The notes under the pieces were generated by a model that was not told where the DNA came from, did not search any database, and saw nothing but the letters and a program-made list of their open reading frames with translations. Positions 20,143-30,680 of a DNA stretch of 64,000 nucleotides are shown here, one piece after another. This stretch comes from Zunongwangia sp. HGR-M22 (GTDB taxonomy: Bacteria; Bacteroidota; Bacteroidia; Flavobacteriales; Flavobacteriaceae), in contig NZ_CP115159.1 of assembly GCF_027594425.1 (NCBI RefSeq), forward strand, positions 612,001 through 676,000, in the 5' to 3' direction. The stretch's first letter is position 1. Every line of letters starts with the position of its first letter. A program made the translations under genes and the position numbers.

Positions 20143-20667
20143 ATGTATCAAGATTATAAAAACGTAGAACATGTAAAACCAGGAGGTCTTGAACTTAAAG
20201 ATCGTTTGGTAGGAGTGCAACGTGTTACTAAAGTTACAAAGGGTGGTAGAGCATTTGGTTTCTCTGCTATTGTAGTGGTTGGTGACGAAAATGGTGTAGT
20301 TGGACAAGGTTTAGGTAAATCGAAAGAGGTTGCCGATGCTATTTCCAAAGCCGTTGAAGATGCAAAAAAGAATTTGGTACGTATTCCTTTACATAAAGGT
20401 ACTTTACCACATGAACAAAAAGGTAAATATGGTGGAGCGAGAGTTTTACTTTTACCTGCTGCAACTGGTACCGGTATTATTGCTGGTGGTGCAATTCGTG
20501 CGGTATTGGAGTCTGTAGGGGTTCACGATGTGCTTTCTAAGAATCAAGGTTCTTCTAACCCACATAACGTTGTGAAAGCTACTTTTGATGCATTACTTCA
20601 GTTAAGAAGTGCAGAAGCAGTTGCTAAACAACGTGGGATCACGTTAGAAAAACTTTTCAAAGGATAA
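20143..20667 (+). CDS. rpsE: 30S ribosomal protein S5
   Basis: The 174-residue product has the S5 N-terminal double-stranded-RNA-binding-like fold with [20 protein letters not shown] and the C-terminal [21 protein letters not shown]5 takes part in decoding accuracy and forms part of the mRNA entry pore with S3 and S4. Length is normal. Confidence 0.98.
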   Translation: MYQDYKNVEHVKPGGLELKDRLVGVQRVTKVTKGGRAFGFSAIVVVGDENGVVGQGLGKSKEVADAISKAVEDAKKNLVRIPLHKGTLPHEQKGKYGGARVLLLPAATGTGIIAGGAIRAVLESVGVHDVLSKNQGSSNPHNVVKATFDALLQLRSAEAVAKQRGITLEKLFKG

Positions 20668-20680
20668 AATCAAGGACAAG

Positions 20681-20863
20681 ATGGCAAAGATTAAGGTAAC
20701 GAAAGTAAAAAGTGCTATTAATAGATCTCAGAATCAAAAAAGAGTTCTAGAGGCATTAGGTCTTAGAAAGATGGGAAGTTCTGTAGAGCACGAGGATACT
20801 CCTAACATCCTTGGTATGATAAATAAAGTTAAACACTTAGTTTCTGTAGAGGAAACAAAATAA
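20681..20863 (+). CDS. rpmD: 50S ribosomal protein L30
   Basis: The 60-residue product matches the short bacterial L30: [40 protein letters not shown] and [10 protein letters not shown]. It occupies the usual place between rpsE and rplO. Confidence 0.97.
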   Translation: MAKIKVTKVKSAINRSQNQKRVLEALGLRKMGSSVEHEDTPNILGMINKVKHLVSVEETK

Positions 20864-20872
20864 TAGGTTCAC

Positions 20873-21325
20873 ATGAATTTAAGTAACTTAAGACCTGCAA
20901 AAGGTTCAGTTAGAAGTAACAATAAGCGTGTTGGCCGTGGAGAAGGATCCGGTAAAGGAGGGACTGCTACTCGTGGTCACAAAGGGGCTAAATCACGTTC
21001 TGGTTACTCTAAGAAAATAGGTTTTGAAGGTGGGCAAATGCCACTTCAGCGCCGTGTACCAAAATTTGGTTTTAATAACAGAAACCGTAAAGAATATCAA
21101 GGTATTAACTTAGATACTTTACAAACATTAGTAGATAATGGTAAAGTTACTGATACAGTAGATCTAAGTGTACTTGTAGAACACGGTTTGGCTGGAAAAA
21201 ACGAACTGGTTAAAATTTTAGGTAGGGGTGAATTAAAGGCTAAATTAAAAGTATCTGTTCATAAATTTACGGCCTCAGCCAAGGAAGCTATAGAAGCTGC
21301 AGGAGGAGAAGTTGTTACTTTATAA
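20873..21325 (+). CDS. rplO: 50S ribosomal protein L15
   Basis: The 150-residue product has the Gly/Arg/Lys-rich N-terminal extension that threads into 23S rRNA (GRGEGSGKGGTATRGHKGAK), then GFEGGQMPLQRRVPKFGF, then the globular domain ending in EAAGGEVVTL. It precedes secY by 11 bases. Confidence 0.98.
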   Translation: MNLSNLRPAKGSVRSNNKRVGRGEGSGKGGTATRGHKGAKSRSGYSKKIGFEGGQMPLQRRVPKFGFNNRNRKEYQGINLDTLQTLVDNGKVTDTVDLSVLVEHGLAGKNELVKILGRGELKAKLKVSVHKFTASAKEAIEAAGGEVVTL

Positions 21326-21336
21326 TAGATAGCCAA

Positions 21337-22671
21337 ATGAAATTCATCAATACTATAAAAAATATTTGGAAAATCGAGGAGCTAAAAAATCGTATTTTAG
21401 TTTCCCTCGGTTTGCTTTTAGTTTATCGTTTTGGAACTCAGGTTGTACTTCCTGGGATAGATGCCAGTCAGTTAGCAAATTTAGCTAATCAGACAGACAG
21501 TGGTTTATTAGGTTTGCTTAATGCATTTACTGGGGGAGCATTTTCTAATGCTTCTATTTTTGCGTTAGGTATTATGCCTTATATTTCTGCTTCCATCGTA
21601 GTGCAGCTAATGGGGATCGCTATTCCTTATTTGCAGAAACTGCAAAAAGAAGGAGAGAGTGGGCGTAAGAAGATAAACCAAATTACTAGATGGTTAACCA
21701 TAGCAATTACGTTGGTTCAAGGACCTGGTTATATTTATAACCTATTCAATACCTTGCCGCAAAATGCTTTCCTTTTAGGAGATAGCCTATCCTTTATTGT
21801 TTCTTCAGTTATTATTCTTACCACAGGAACTGTATTTGCCATGTGGTTAGGAGAGAAGATAACAGATAAAGGTATTGGTAATGGTATCTCATTGCTAATT
21901 ATGGTTGGTATTATTGCTACGCTTCCTCAAGCATTTCTACAGGAATTTGCATCTAGGTTCGAGGGTAGCGGAGGCTTGATTATGGTGTTGATAGAATTAG
22001 CTATTTGGTTTGCAATTATTTTAGCCGCTGTAATGTTGGTAATGGCTGTGCGTCAGATACCAGTACAATATGCTAGAAGGTCTGCTACTGGTGGTTATGA
22101 GAAAAATGTTTTTGGCTCTAGACAATATATTCCTTTAAAGCTTAATGCTTCTGGAGTTATGCCAATAATATTTGCTCAGGCTATTATGTTTATCCCTGTA
22201 GCTTTGGCTGGTCTATCAGACTCCGATGCTGCACAGGGTGTAACAGCTGCATTTAGTGATATCTTTGGGTTTTGGTATAATTTAGTATTCGCTTTATTAA
22301 TTATTGTTTTTACATATTTTTATACCGCGATTACTGTACCGACCAATAAAATGGCTGACGATTTAAAGCGTAGTGGAGGCTTTATACCGGGTATTAGACC
22401 AGGTAGTGAGACTTCTGAATATTTAGATCGTATAATGTCACAAATAACGCTTCCTGGATCTGTGTTTTTAGCAATTATTGCTATTTTCCCAGCGATCATT
22501 GTAAAGTTGTTAGGTGTTCAGCAAGGTTGGGCGTTGTTTTTTGGAGGTACCTCTCTTTTAATTCTAGTTGGAGTTGCAATCGATACTATGCAGCAAGTAA
22601 ATTCTTACTTGTTGAATAGACACTATGACGGATTAATGAAAACAGGTAAAAACAGAAAAGCAGTAGCTTAA
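21337..22671 (+). CDS. secY: Protein translocase subunit SecY
   Basis: The 444-residue membrane protein has ten expected transmembrane segments. Family markers are [16 protein letters not shown] at the start, [19 protein letters not shown] (plug and TM2 region), [20 protein letters not shown], and the cytoplasmic loop with [20 protein letters not shown]. SecY forms the channel for secreted and membrane proteins with SecE and SecG. Ending the spc block with secY is standard; infA follows after 2 bases. Confidence 0.98.
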   Translation: MKFINTIKNIWKIEELKNRILVSLGLLLVYRFGTQVVLPGIDASQLANLANQTDSGLLGLLNAFTGGAFSNASIFALGIMPYISASIVVQLMGIAIPYLQKLQKEGESGRKKINQITRWLTIAITLVQGPGYIYNLFNTLPQNAFLLGDSLSFIVSSVIILTTGTVFAMWLGEKITDKGIGNGISLLIMVGIIATLPQAFLQEFASRFEGSGGLIMVLIELAIWFAIILAAVMLVMAVRQIPVQYARRSATGGYEKNVFGSRQYIPLKLNASGVMPIIFAQAIMFIPVALAGLSDSDAAQGVTAAFSDIFGFWYNLVFALLIIVFTYFYTAITVPTNKMADDLKRSGGFIPGIRPGSETSEYLDRIMSQITLPGSVFLAIIAIFPAIIVKLLGVQQGWALFFGGTSLLILVGVAIDTMQQVNSYLLNRHYDGLMKTGKNRKAVA

Positions 22672-22673
22672 TT

Positions 22674-22889
22674 ATGGCAAAACAACCAGCAATTGAACAA
22701 GACGGAACTATTATCGAAGCATTGTCTAATGCAATGTTTCGTGTAGAGCTAGAAAACGGTCATGTTGTGACCGCTCATATCTCAGGCAAGATGCGTATGC
22801 ATTACATTAAATTACTGCCAGGAGATAAGGTGAAGTTAGAAATGAGTCCTTATGATTTATCTAAGGCTCGTATAACTTACAGATACTAA
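22674..22889 (+). CDS. infA: Translation initiation factor IF-1
   Basis: The 71-residue OB-fold protein has [40 protein letters not shown] and [14 protein letters not shown], which cover the whole IF-1 fold. IF-1 binds the ribosomal A site during initiation. It is the last gene before the internal promoter region at 22898-22981. Confidence 0.98.
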   Translation: MAKQPAIEQDGTIIEALSNAMFRVELENGHVVTAHISGKMRMHYIKLLPGDKVKLEMSPYDLSKARITYRY

Positions 22890-22897
22890 GAAGTAAA

Positions 22898-22929
22898 TTG
22901 AGCTATTAATAATTTTTTCATTACTTTTG
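22898..22929 (+). promoter_or_regulatory. Internal promoter before rpmJ-rpsM (alpha operon)
   Basis: TTG (22898-22900) and TACTTTTG (22922-22929) lie 21 bases apart, close to the Bacteroidetes consensus. A second possible -7 element, TATTTTTG, lies at 22974-22981 with TTG at 22948-22950 (spacing 23). The 119-base gap between infA and rpmJ is the largest in the spc/alpha part of the cluster, which supports a promoter here. Confidence 0.65.
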
Positions 22930-23008
22930 CACTCTGAAAAAATTATTTTGGCAAATAGGCCATATGTAAATTTTATTTTTGCATCTGGCATTTATAAAAA
23001 ATATAAAG

Positions 23009-23125
23009 ATGAAAGTTAGAGCATCAATAAAGAAAAGAAGTGCCGACTGTAAAATAGTACGCAGAAAAGGGCGCCTTTATGTGATTAACAAAAAGAATCC
23101 TAGATTTAAACAAAGACAAGGCTAA
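23009..23125 (+). CDS. rpmJ: 50S ribosomal protein L36, zinc-free type
   Basis: This 38-codon gene reads [20 protein letters not shown], continues [10 protein letters not shown] and ends PRFKQRQG. The ATG at 23009 and TAA at 23123-23125 are in frame, and the gene ends 2 bases before rpsM, the normal neighbour. Of the usual CxxC...C...H zinc ligands only one Cys (residue 14) remains, so this is the form that does not bind zinc. L36 is a small 23S rRNA-binding protein near the factor-binding region. Confidence 0.96.
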   Translation: MKVRASIKKRSADCKIVRRKGRLYVINKKNPRFKQRQG

Positions 23126-23127
23126 TT

Positions 23128-23502
23128 ATGGCAAGAATTGCAGGGGTAGATATACCTAAACAAAAGCGAGGAGTTATAGCGTTAACCTATATCTTCGGAA
23201 TTGGCAACAGCAGGGCTCAGGAAATACTTGCACAGGCCAAAGTTGATGAAAGTAAGAAAGTTTCAGATTGGGATGATGATGAAATAGGTCGTATCCGTGA
23301 AGCAGTAGGTGGCTACACAATTGAAGGTGAATTACGTACTGAAGTTCAGATGAGTATTAAGCGTCTAATGGATATTGGATGTTACAGAGGTATTCGTCAT
23401 CGTTCTGGATTGCCATTAAGAGGTCAAAGAACCAAAAACAATTCTAGAACTAGAAAAGGAAGAAGAAAAACTGTTGCTAACAAGAAAAAGGCAACTAAAT
23501 AA
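23128..23502 (+). CDS. rpsM: 30S ribosomal protein S13
   Basis: The 124-residue product starts [20 protein letters not shown], contains [20 protein letters not shown] and [19 protein letters not shown], and ends in a basic tail that contacts the P-site tRNA. It is placed between rpmJ and rpsK as usual. Confidence 0.98.
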   Translation: MARIAGVDIPKQKRGVIALTYIFGIGNSRAQEILAQAKVDESKKVSDWDDDEIGRIREAVGGYTIEGELRTEVQMSIKRLMDIGCYRGIRHRSGLPLRGQRTKNNSRTRKGRRKTVANKKKATK

Positions 23503-23510
23503 TAAGTAAT

Positions 23511-23903
23511 ATGGCAAAGTCAACAAAACAAGCTCAAAAGAAACGTAAAGTAAACGTTGAGTCTATTGGAGAAGCTCATGTTACTGCTTCTTTTAACAAT
23601 ATTATCATCTCTTTGACCAACAAAAAAGGAGATGTTATTTCTTGGTCTTCAGCCGGTAAAATGGGTTTTAGAGGATCTAAGAAAAATACACCTTACGCTG
23701 CTCAGTTAGCTTCAGAAGATGCTTCTAAAGTAGCTCACGAAGCTGGGTTGCGCAAAGTAAAAGTTTACGTTAAAGGACCAGGAAATGGTAGAGAATCAGC
23801 GATTCGTTCTATCCATAACAGTGGTATTGAAGTAACTGAAATTATCGATGTTACACCACTTCCGCATAACGGATGTCGTCCTCCTAAGAGACGTAGAGTA
23901 TAA
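23511..23903 (+). CDS. rpsK: 30S ribosomal protein S11
   Basis: The 130-residue product has the S11 blocks [20 protein letters not shown] and [20 protein letters not shown], and the C-terminal [21 protein letters not shown]11 lies in the 30S platform near the E site. An 86-base spacer with a potential hairpin separates it from rpsD. Confidence 0.98.
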   Translation: MAKSTKQAQKKRKVNVESIGEAHVTASFNNIIISLTNKKGDVISWSSAGKMGFRGSKKNTPYAAQLASEDASKVAHEAGLRKVKVYVKGPGNGRESAIRSIHNSGIEVTEIIDVTPLPHNGCRPPKRRRV

Positions 23904-23917
23904 TTAATTATATAATT

Positions 23918-23974
23918 AGAAAAGGAAATTACGATTATCGAAGGACGAATGCCTTAATTCATAATCCCTTTTCT
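23918..23974 (+). promoter_or_regulatory. Potential structured leader between rpsK and rpsD
   Basis: AGAAAAGG (23918-23925) is complementary to CCTTTTCT (23967-23974). Between them AAGG (23941-23944) can pair with CCTT (23952-23955), giving a two-tier hairpin 16 bases before the rpsD start. In other bacteria S4 represses its own operon by binding a structured mRNA upstream of its target genes; a similar role here is only an inference. No T-tract follows, so this is not an intrinsic terminator. Confidence 0.4.
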
Positions 23975-23989
23975 GTAAATCAATTTTAA

Positions 23990-24595
23990 ATGGCAAGATA
24001 TACAGGTCCAAAGACCAAAATAGCCCGTAAATTCGGTGAAGCTATATTTGGAGATGATAAATCTTTTGAAAAAAGAAATTATCCTCCAGGACAGCACGGT
24101 AACAACCGTCGTAGAGGTAAAAAATCTGAATACGCTATCCAGTTAATGGAGAAACAAAAAGCTAAATATACTTATGGTATTTTAGAGCGTCAATTTAGAA
24201 ACATGTTTGAAAAAGCAACAAGTTCGCAAGGAATTACCGGTGAGGTATTACTACAACTTTGTGAGTCTAGATTAGATAATGTTGTATTTAGATTAGGTGT
24301 TGCGCCTTCAAGAAGAGCTGCAAGGCAACTAGTTTCTCACAGACACATTACTGTGAATGGAGAATTAGTAAATATCCCATCTTACCAATTGAAAGCAGGA
24401 GATGTAGTTGGAGTAAGAGAGAAATCTAAATCTTTACAAGTAGTACAGGATTCATTAGCTAATAATAGCAGTGTTTACGAATGGATTACTTGGAACAACG
24501 AAACAAAACAAGGAACTTTTGTTTCAGTACCTGGAAGAGTTCAGATTCCAGAAAATATCAATGAACAATTCATCGTCGAATTATATTCGAAATAA
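23990..24595 (+). CDS. rpsD: 30S ribosomal protein S4
   Basis: The 201-residue product starts [20 protein letters not shown], has [20 protein letters not shown] and an S4 RNA-binding domain with [20 protein letters not shown] and [19 protein letters not shown]4 nucleates 16S rRNA assembly and, in E. coli, regulates the alpha operon. It is followed by rpoA after 20 bases. Confidence 0.98.
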   Translation: MARYTGPKTKIARKFGEAIFGDDKSFEKRNYPPGQHGNNRRRGKKSEYAIQLMEKQKAKYTYGILERQFRNMFEKATSSQGITGEVLLQLCESRLDNVVFRLGVAPSRRAARQLVSHRHITVNGELVNIPSYQLKAGDVVGVREKSKSLQVVQDSLANNSSVYEWITWNNETKQGTFVSVPGRVQIPENINEQFIVELYSK

Positions 24596-24615
24596 TAATT
24601 CACAGAAGTCGTAAT

Positions 24616-25608
24616 ATGGCAATACTAAATTTTCAGAAGCCCGATAAAGTTATAATGATTGACTCTACAGATTTCGAGGGGAAATTTGAATTTCGTCCTT
24701 TGGAACCTGGTTATGGGTTAACCGTTGGTAACGCTTTAAGAAGAGTGCTGTTATCTTCTTTAGAGGGATTTGCGATCACTTCGGTTCGTATCGAAGGTGT
24801 TGATCATGAATTCTCAACAATTCCTGGAGTTGTAGAAGATGTTACAGAAATAATTTTGAATCTTAAACAAGTTAGATTCAAAAGGCAAATTGATGAAATA
24901 GATAACGAAGCCGTTACAATTTCTGTTTCTGGTGAAGAAGAATTAACCGCTGGTCACTTTCAAAAGTTTATCTCTGGTTTTCAAGTTTTAAATCCCGATT
25001 TAGTGATTTGTCATCTTGATAGCAAAGTGAACATTAATATGGAGATCACTATCGAAAAAGGTAGAGGTTATGTTCCTGCAGAAGAAAATAAGAAAGCCAA
25101 TGCTCCTTTAGGTACAATTTTCACAGATTCTATTTACACTCCTATAAAGAATGTAAAATATAGTATTGAGAATTACCGTGTAGAACAAAAAACTGATTAT
25201 GAAAAACTAGTTTTTGAAATTAGCAGTGACGGTTCTATTCATCCTAAAGATGCGTTAACAGAAGCAGCAAAAACTTTGATTCACCACTTCATGTTATTCT
25301 CTGATGAGCGTATAACATTAGAGGCTGATGAAATTGCACAAACTGAAACTTATGATGAAGAATCTCTTCATATGAGACAACTACTAAAAACTAAGTTAGT
25401 AGATATGGATCTTTCAGTTAGAGCATTAAATTGTTTAAAAGCGGCTGAAGTTGATACCTTAGGAGATCTTGTATCTTACAATAAAAATGATCTTATGAAG
25501 TTCCGTAACTTCGGTAAGAAATCATTAACAGAGCTTGAAGAGCTTGTAAGCAACAAAGGACTAAACTTTGGTATGGATCTTTCAAAATATAAATTGGATA
25601 AGGACTAA
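24616..25608 (+). CDS. rpoA: DNA-directed RNA polymerase subunit alpha
   Basis: The 330-residue protein has the N-terminal dimerisation domain with [20 protein letters not shown] (about residues 31-50) and an alpha-CTD of about residues 262-320 ([20 protein letters not shown], then [13 protein letters not shown]) that can bind upstream DNA and activators. Length is normal. The order rpsD-rpoA-rplQ is the conserved end of the alpha operon. Confidence 0.98.
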   Translation: MAILNFQKPDKVIMIDSTDFEGKFEFRPLEPGYGLTVGNALRRVLLSSLEGFAITSVRIEGVDHEFSTIPGVVEDVTEIILNLKQVRFKRQIDEIDNEAVTISVSGEEELTAGHFQKFISGFQVLNPDLVICHLDSKVNINMEITIEKGRGYVPAEENKKANAPLGTIFTDSIYTPIKNVKYSIENYRVEQKTDYEKLVFEISSDGSIHPKDALTEAAKTLIHHFMLFSDERITLEADEIAQTETYDEESLHMRQLLKTKLVDMDLSVRALNCLKAAEVDTLGDLVSYNKNDLMKFRNFGKKSLTELEELVSNKGLNFGMDLSKYKLDKD

Positions 25609-25642
25609 TTCACATTGGTGAATTACTCTAAAAAGAATAGTA

Positions 25643-26134
25643 ATGAGACACGGAAAGAAAATAAATCATTTAGGTAGAAAGACCGCGCATCGTAAGTCGA
25701 TGTTGGCCAATATGGCGTCTTCACTAATTGAGCATAAACGCATCAATACTACTGTGGCTAAGGCAAAAGCTTTAAAGGTTTTTGTAGAGCCGTTAGTAAC
25801 AAAGTCTAAAGAAGATACTACACATAATCGAAGAATAGTTTTTAGTAAATTGCGCGATAAGTATGCAGTTGCTGAATTATTTCGTGAAGTAGCTCCAAAA
25901 GTAGGTGATCGTCCAGGTGGTTATACAAGAATCATTAAACTTGGTAATCGATTAGGAGATAACGCTGATATGGCTATGATCGAGTTAGTAGACTTTAACG
26001 AGACTTACAATGTAAACAAGCCTGCGAAGAAGAAGTCTACTCGTAGAGCTGGTAAGAAAAAAGCTGAAACTACTGAAGCTCCAGAAGCTGAAGAGTCTAA
26101 GCAAGATGAGCAAGAAGGTAAAAAAGAAGAATAG
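25643..26134 (+). CDS. rplQ: 50S ribosomal protein L17 with charged C-terminal extension
   Basis: The first 115 residues are a normal L17 ([60 protein letters not shown]). The remaining roughly 48 residues form a low-complexity tail, first Lys/Arg-rich ([17 protein letters not shown]) and then Glu/Gln-rich. Such tails are frequent in Bacteroidota L17. It is the last gene of the super-operon and is followed by an intrinsic terminator. Confidence 0.97.
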   Translation: MRHGKKINHLGRKTAHRKSMLANMASSLIEHKRINTTVAKAKALKVFVEPLVTKSKEDTTHNRRIVFSKLRDKYAVAELFREVAPKVGDRPGGYTRIIKLGNRLGDNADMAMIELVDFNETYNVNKPAKKKSTRRAGKKKAETTEAPEAEESKQDEQEGKKEE

Positions 26135-26160
26135 ATGATTCTTTATTATCAATAGTTTTA

Positions 26161-26197
26161 AAAAAGGATAAACTCACCGAGTTTGTCCTTTTTTTTT
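26161..26197 (+). terminator. Intrinsic terminator of the ribosomal super-operon
   Basis: GGATAAACTC (26166-26175) pairs with GAGTTTGTCC (26179-26188), including one T-G pair, across a 3-base loop. A-T pairs extend the stem outwards and T residues run to 26197. It lies 27 bases after the rplQ stop. Confidence 0.9.
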
Positions 26198-26253
26198 ATC
26201 TAATTAGTATTCATTTCAATAATTCCCTAACTTTAGATAGTATTATTTTTAGT

Positions 26254-27366
26254 ATGAAATATCAAACAAGAAAAAAAGCTATAATTCTATTAGCAGACGG
26301 AACCATTTTTCATGGAAAACTTGTAGGTACTGAAGATGGCAGTGCCGTTGGAGAGGTTTGCTTTAATACCGGAATGACCGGTTATCAGGAAATATTTACA
26401 GATCCATCTTATTTTGGCCAATTGATGGTTACCACCAATGCCCATATTGGTAATTATGGTACTAATACAGAAGAGAATGAATCTGATGGTGCTAAAATAG
26501 CTGGTTTGATTTGTAAAAATTTTAGCTACGATCAATCAAGACCTGCAGCTGATAAAACGCTACAGGAGTTTTTAAATGAGAGCAATTTATTTGCAATTTC
26601 TGATGTTGATACTCGTGCACTTGTGACCTACATTAGAGAAAACGGTGCAATGAATGCTATTATTTCCACAGATGTTGAAAATATAGAGGGACTGAAATCT
26701 GAGCTTGCTAAAGTGCCAGATATGGATGGTTTAGAGCTTGCTTCTAAGGTATCAACTAAAGAACCATATTTTTATGGAAATGAAAACGCAACCTACAAGG
26801 TTGCTGCTTTAGACGTAGGTATCAAAAAGAATATTCTTAGAAATCTTGCAAAAAGAGATGTTTATGTAAAAGTTTTTCCTTTTGATACTTCTTATGAACA
26901 AATGAGTGAGTGGAATCCAGATGGGTATTTTCTTTCAAATGGCCCTGGAGATCCAAAGCCATTAAAAAATGCCATTCAGCTCGCAACCGACATTATTGAA
27001 AAGGATCATCCTTTATTCGGGATTTGCTTAGGGCATCAAATTATCGCTTTAGCAAATGGGATACCTACTTATAAAATGCATCATGGTCACCGTGGAATTA
27101 ACCATCCTGTTAAGAATTTAAAAACTGGTAAAGGAGAAATTACCTCTCAAAATCATGGATTTTCAGTAGATAAAACTGCGACAGAAAATCATCCTAATAT
27201 AAAAATGACTCATATTTGTCTTAATGATCATACTGTTGGAGGTTTAGAGATGACCAATAAGAACTGTTTTTCTGTACAGTATCATCCGGAAGCTAGTCCG
27301 GGTCCAAATGATGCAAGCTATCTTTTTGATGAATTTATAGAAAGGATTAAACAGGCAAAAGCATAA
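26254..27366 (+). CDS. carA: Carbamoyl-phosphate synthase small (glutaminase) subunit
   Basis: The 370-residue subunit hydrolyses glutamine to supply ammonia to CarB for carbamoyl phosphate, the precursor of arginine and pyrimidines. The N-terminal CarA domain has LADGTIFHGKLVG and NTGMTGYQEIFTDPSYFGQL. The class I glutamine amidotransferase domain holds the nucleophile Cys258 in GICLGHQ and the His344/Glu346 pair in HPEASPGP. carB is not adjacent. The gene stands alone between two intrinsic terminators. A weak -7 candidate TAACTTTA lies just upstream of the start. Confidence 0.97.
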   Translation: MKYQTRKKAIILLADGTIFHGKLVGTEDGSAVGEVCFNTGMTGYQEIFTDPSYFGQLMVTTNAHIGNYGTNTEENESDGAKIAGLICKNFSYDQSRPAADKTLQEFLNESNLFAISDVDTRALVTYIRENGAMNAIISTDVENIEGLKSELAKVPDMDGLELASKVSTKEPYFYGNENATYKVAALDVGIKKNILRNLAKRDVYVKVFPFDTSYEQMSEWNPDGYFLSNGPGDPKPLKNAIQLATDIIEKDHPLFGICLGHQIIALANGIPTYKMHHGHRGINHPVKNLKTGKGEITSQNHGFSVDKTATENHPNIKMTHICLNDHTVGGLEMTNKNCFSVQYHPEASPGPNDASYLFDEFIERIKQAKA

Positions 27367-27372
27367 TAATAT

Positions 27373-27402
27373 AAAAGCCGAGATCGAATCTCGGCTTTTT
27401 TC
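27373..27402 (+). terminator. Intrinsic terminator after carA
   Basis: GCCGAGAT (27377-27384) pairs with ATCTCGGC (27388-27395) across a CGA loop, extended by A-T pairs and followed by a run of T residues. It lies about 10 bases after the carA stop. Confidence 0.9.
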
Positions 27403-27558
27403 TTGTTTTAATTTAAGATATTGATACTATGGATAGTAACAGATACTGCTTCGCAAACGTTTTAGGTGAAATGCTTGTTATATTAAAAATTATTCCTCGT
27501 TTTTTTCTTGTTGTATTTGTATCTTGCAGACTAATCAATTAATTAAATTATAATATAA

Positions 27559-28851
<1,293 letters not shown>

Positions 28852-28875
28852 GGAATATTAGTTTTTTTAGAACTT

Positions 28876-28908
28876 AAAAAGCTCTTCATTAATTTGAAGA
28901 GCTTTTTT
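28876..28908 (+). terminator. Intrinsic terminator after eno
   Basis: GCTCTTCA (28881-28888) pairs with TGAAGAGC (28895-28902) across a short loop, with an A-run before and six T residues after. It is 25-30 bases past the eno stop. Confidence 0.9.
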
Positions 28909-29003
28909 ATTTTAATTTAATATTCTTTTAATTAAATATTTGGGGATTAATAATTAACTTTTCACTCACTAAAGTTCTAATCTAATCCTAACCAGATTTT
29001 TAC

Positions 29004-30545
29004 ATGCATAATTTTTTGTTTGTAGCTTCAGAAAATGATGCTATACCCCGTTGCAAAGCAGGAGGAATGGGCGATGTACTACGCGATGTCCCCAGGCAAA
29101 TTTCTCAAAAAGGAGATACCGTTCATGTTGTAGTACCTTCATATTCCAGACTTCACCATGGTGGAACTATGGTCTCTAAACTATTTTTCAATCTAAGAAA
29201 CACTTCTTACGAGGCAGAGATTTATAAAGTTCAACCTAAAAAAGATTTTCCAGGAATTACGCATTATGTAATTCATCATCCCGAAATTGAAGGAGGAGAT
29301 ATAGCACATATTTACCATAACGATCTGGATCAACCATTCTATACAGATGCGATAAAATATTTTATATTTTGTACTGCTGTGGCTCAAGCTATTAAAAATA
29401 ACGTTTTTGGAAAACTTGACGTTATTCATTTACACGATTGGCATGCGAGTATGATTCTATTTTTAAGAAGATATCATCAGGAGTATACAGCACTTCAGGA
29501 TATCCGTGTAATTTATAGTATACACAATCTAGCTATACAGGGAATTAGACCTTTCGAAAATAATTATTCTTCTGTGAGGAATTTTTATCCTAATGTCGAT
29601 TTTAATTACGACGAACTAAAGGATAGACGCTATCACGATTGTATCAACATGATGGCGCTGGGTATTCGGTTTGCTGATGCCGTTCATACGGTATCACCTA
29701 GTTATAAAGAAGATGTTCTTCATCCTAGCGATCCGCCAGTTTTTATTGGTGGCGAAGGTCTTGAAGAAGATTTAAATCAGGCCAATGAGGAGGGACGGTT
29801 TATAGGAATATTAAATGGCTGTAATTATAGAAATATAAGAAGAGCTAGAAAAAATAATTTATATTTCAATATAGCATTCGCACTTTTTAAATGGATGCAA
29901 CATGAATCAAAAAAGTATAAATCAGATTTCTTAGCCCATACTGGCGAAAAAATTATGCCTTTCCTAAAAAGAAAACCAGAATTTGTATGCTCTAGTGTCG
30001 CTCGTTTAACAGAACAAAAGTTTTATTTCTTTAAGCAATCGCCTGAAGCTTTTATTGAAATTTTAGATCTTTTGGCAGAGGTGAACGGCGTATTTATCTT
30101 ATTAGGTACTGGGGCTCCCGAGTATGAAGAGTTGTTACGAAAAATAAGTCATCAAAAAAGTAATTTTTTATTTATTAATGGCCAGGACGAAGACGTTATC
30201 GATAGTATTTATCTGGAAACAGATTTGTACTTTATGCCTAGTTTATTTGAGCCATGCGGGATTAGCCAGATGCTTGCAATGAGAAATGGACATCCTTGTC
30301 TTGTTCACCATACAGGTGGATTAATCGACACGGTAAAGCATTTGGAGACCGGTTTTGCATTTGATGGCGAAAGCTACGATAAGAAAATCAAGAATATGGT
30401 AGATTCTTTTAAACATGTACTGGAAATGTTTTTCGACGATAAAACCAAATGGAGAACAATAGAAAGAAATGCAAAAAAAGAACGCTTCACCTGGAAAAAA
30501 TCAGTAGACGATTACTATAAATCACTCTACAAATTACCAGCTTAA
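29004..30545 (+). CDS. Glycogen/starch synthase-like glycosyltransferase (GT5)
   Basis: The 513-residue protein has the two Rossmann domains of glycogen synthases. The N-terminal ADP-glucose-binding loop is KAGGMGDVLRDVP (residues 18-30), a variant of the usual KTGGLADV. HLHDWHASMI is the synthase HDW motif, and ILNGCNYRNI matches the GxLNGxD region with Asn-Cys-Asn changes. The C-terminal donor site is MPSLFEPCGISQMLAM, followed by HHTGGLIDTV. It probably adds glucose from a nucleotide sugar to an alpha-glucan. No glgB, glgC or glgP lies near it, so the pathway and the exact donor are open. The changed loop residues mean it could be a divergent paralogue rather than the main GlgA. Confidence 0.8.
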   Translation: MHNFLFVASENDAIPRCKAGGMGDVLRDVPRQISQKGDTVHVVVPSYSRLHHGGTMVSKLFFNLRNTSYEAEIYKVQPKKDFPGITHYVIHHPEIEGGDIAHIYHNDLDQPFYTDAIKYFIFCTAVAQAIKNNVFGKLDVIHLHDWHASMILFLRRYHQEYTALQDIRVIYSIHNLAIQGIRPFENNYSSVRNFYPNVDFNYDELKDRRYHDCINMMALGIRFADAVHTVSPSYKEDVLHPSDPPVFIGGEGLEEDLNQANEEGRFIGILNGCNYRNIRRARKNNLYFNIAFALFKWMQHESKKYKSDFLAHTGEKIMPFLKRKPEFVCSSVARLTEQKFYFFKQSPEAFIEILDLLAEVNGVFILLGTGAPEYEELLRKISHQKSNFLFINGQDEDVIDSIYLETDLYFMPSLFEPCGISQMLAMRNGHPCLVHHTGGLIDTVKHLETGFAFDGESYDKKIKNMVDSFKHVLEMFFDDKTKWRTIERNAKKERFTWKKSVDDYYKSLYKLPA

Positions 30546-30680
30546 ATTTACTTATACACTTATTAAGCAAAATCTCTTGAAACCCTTGTTAATATTAGTA
30601 TAATTGCTTGGTTTTAATTGAATAGAAGCTTAGATTTTATTAAATTCGCAATCGATTAATTAAAATTGTAATTCAACACA

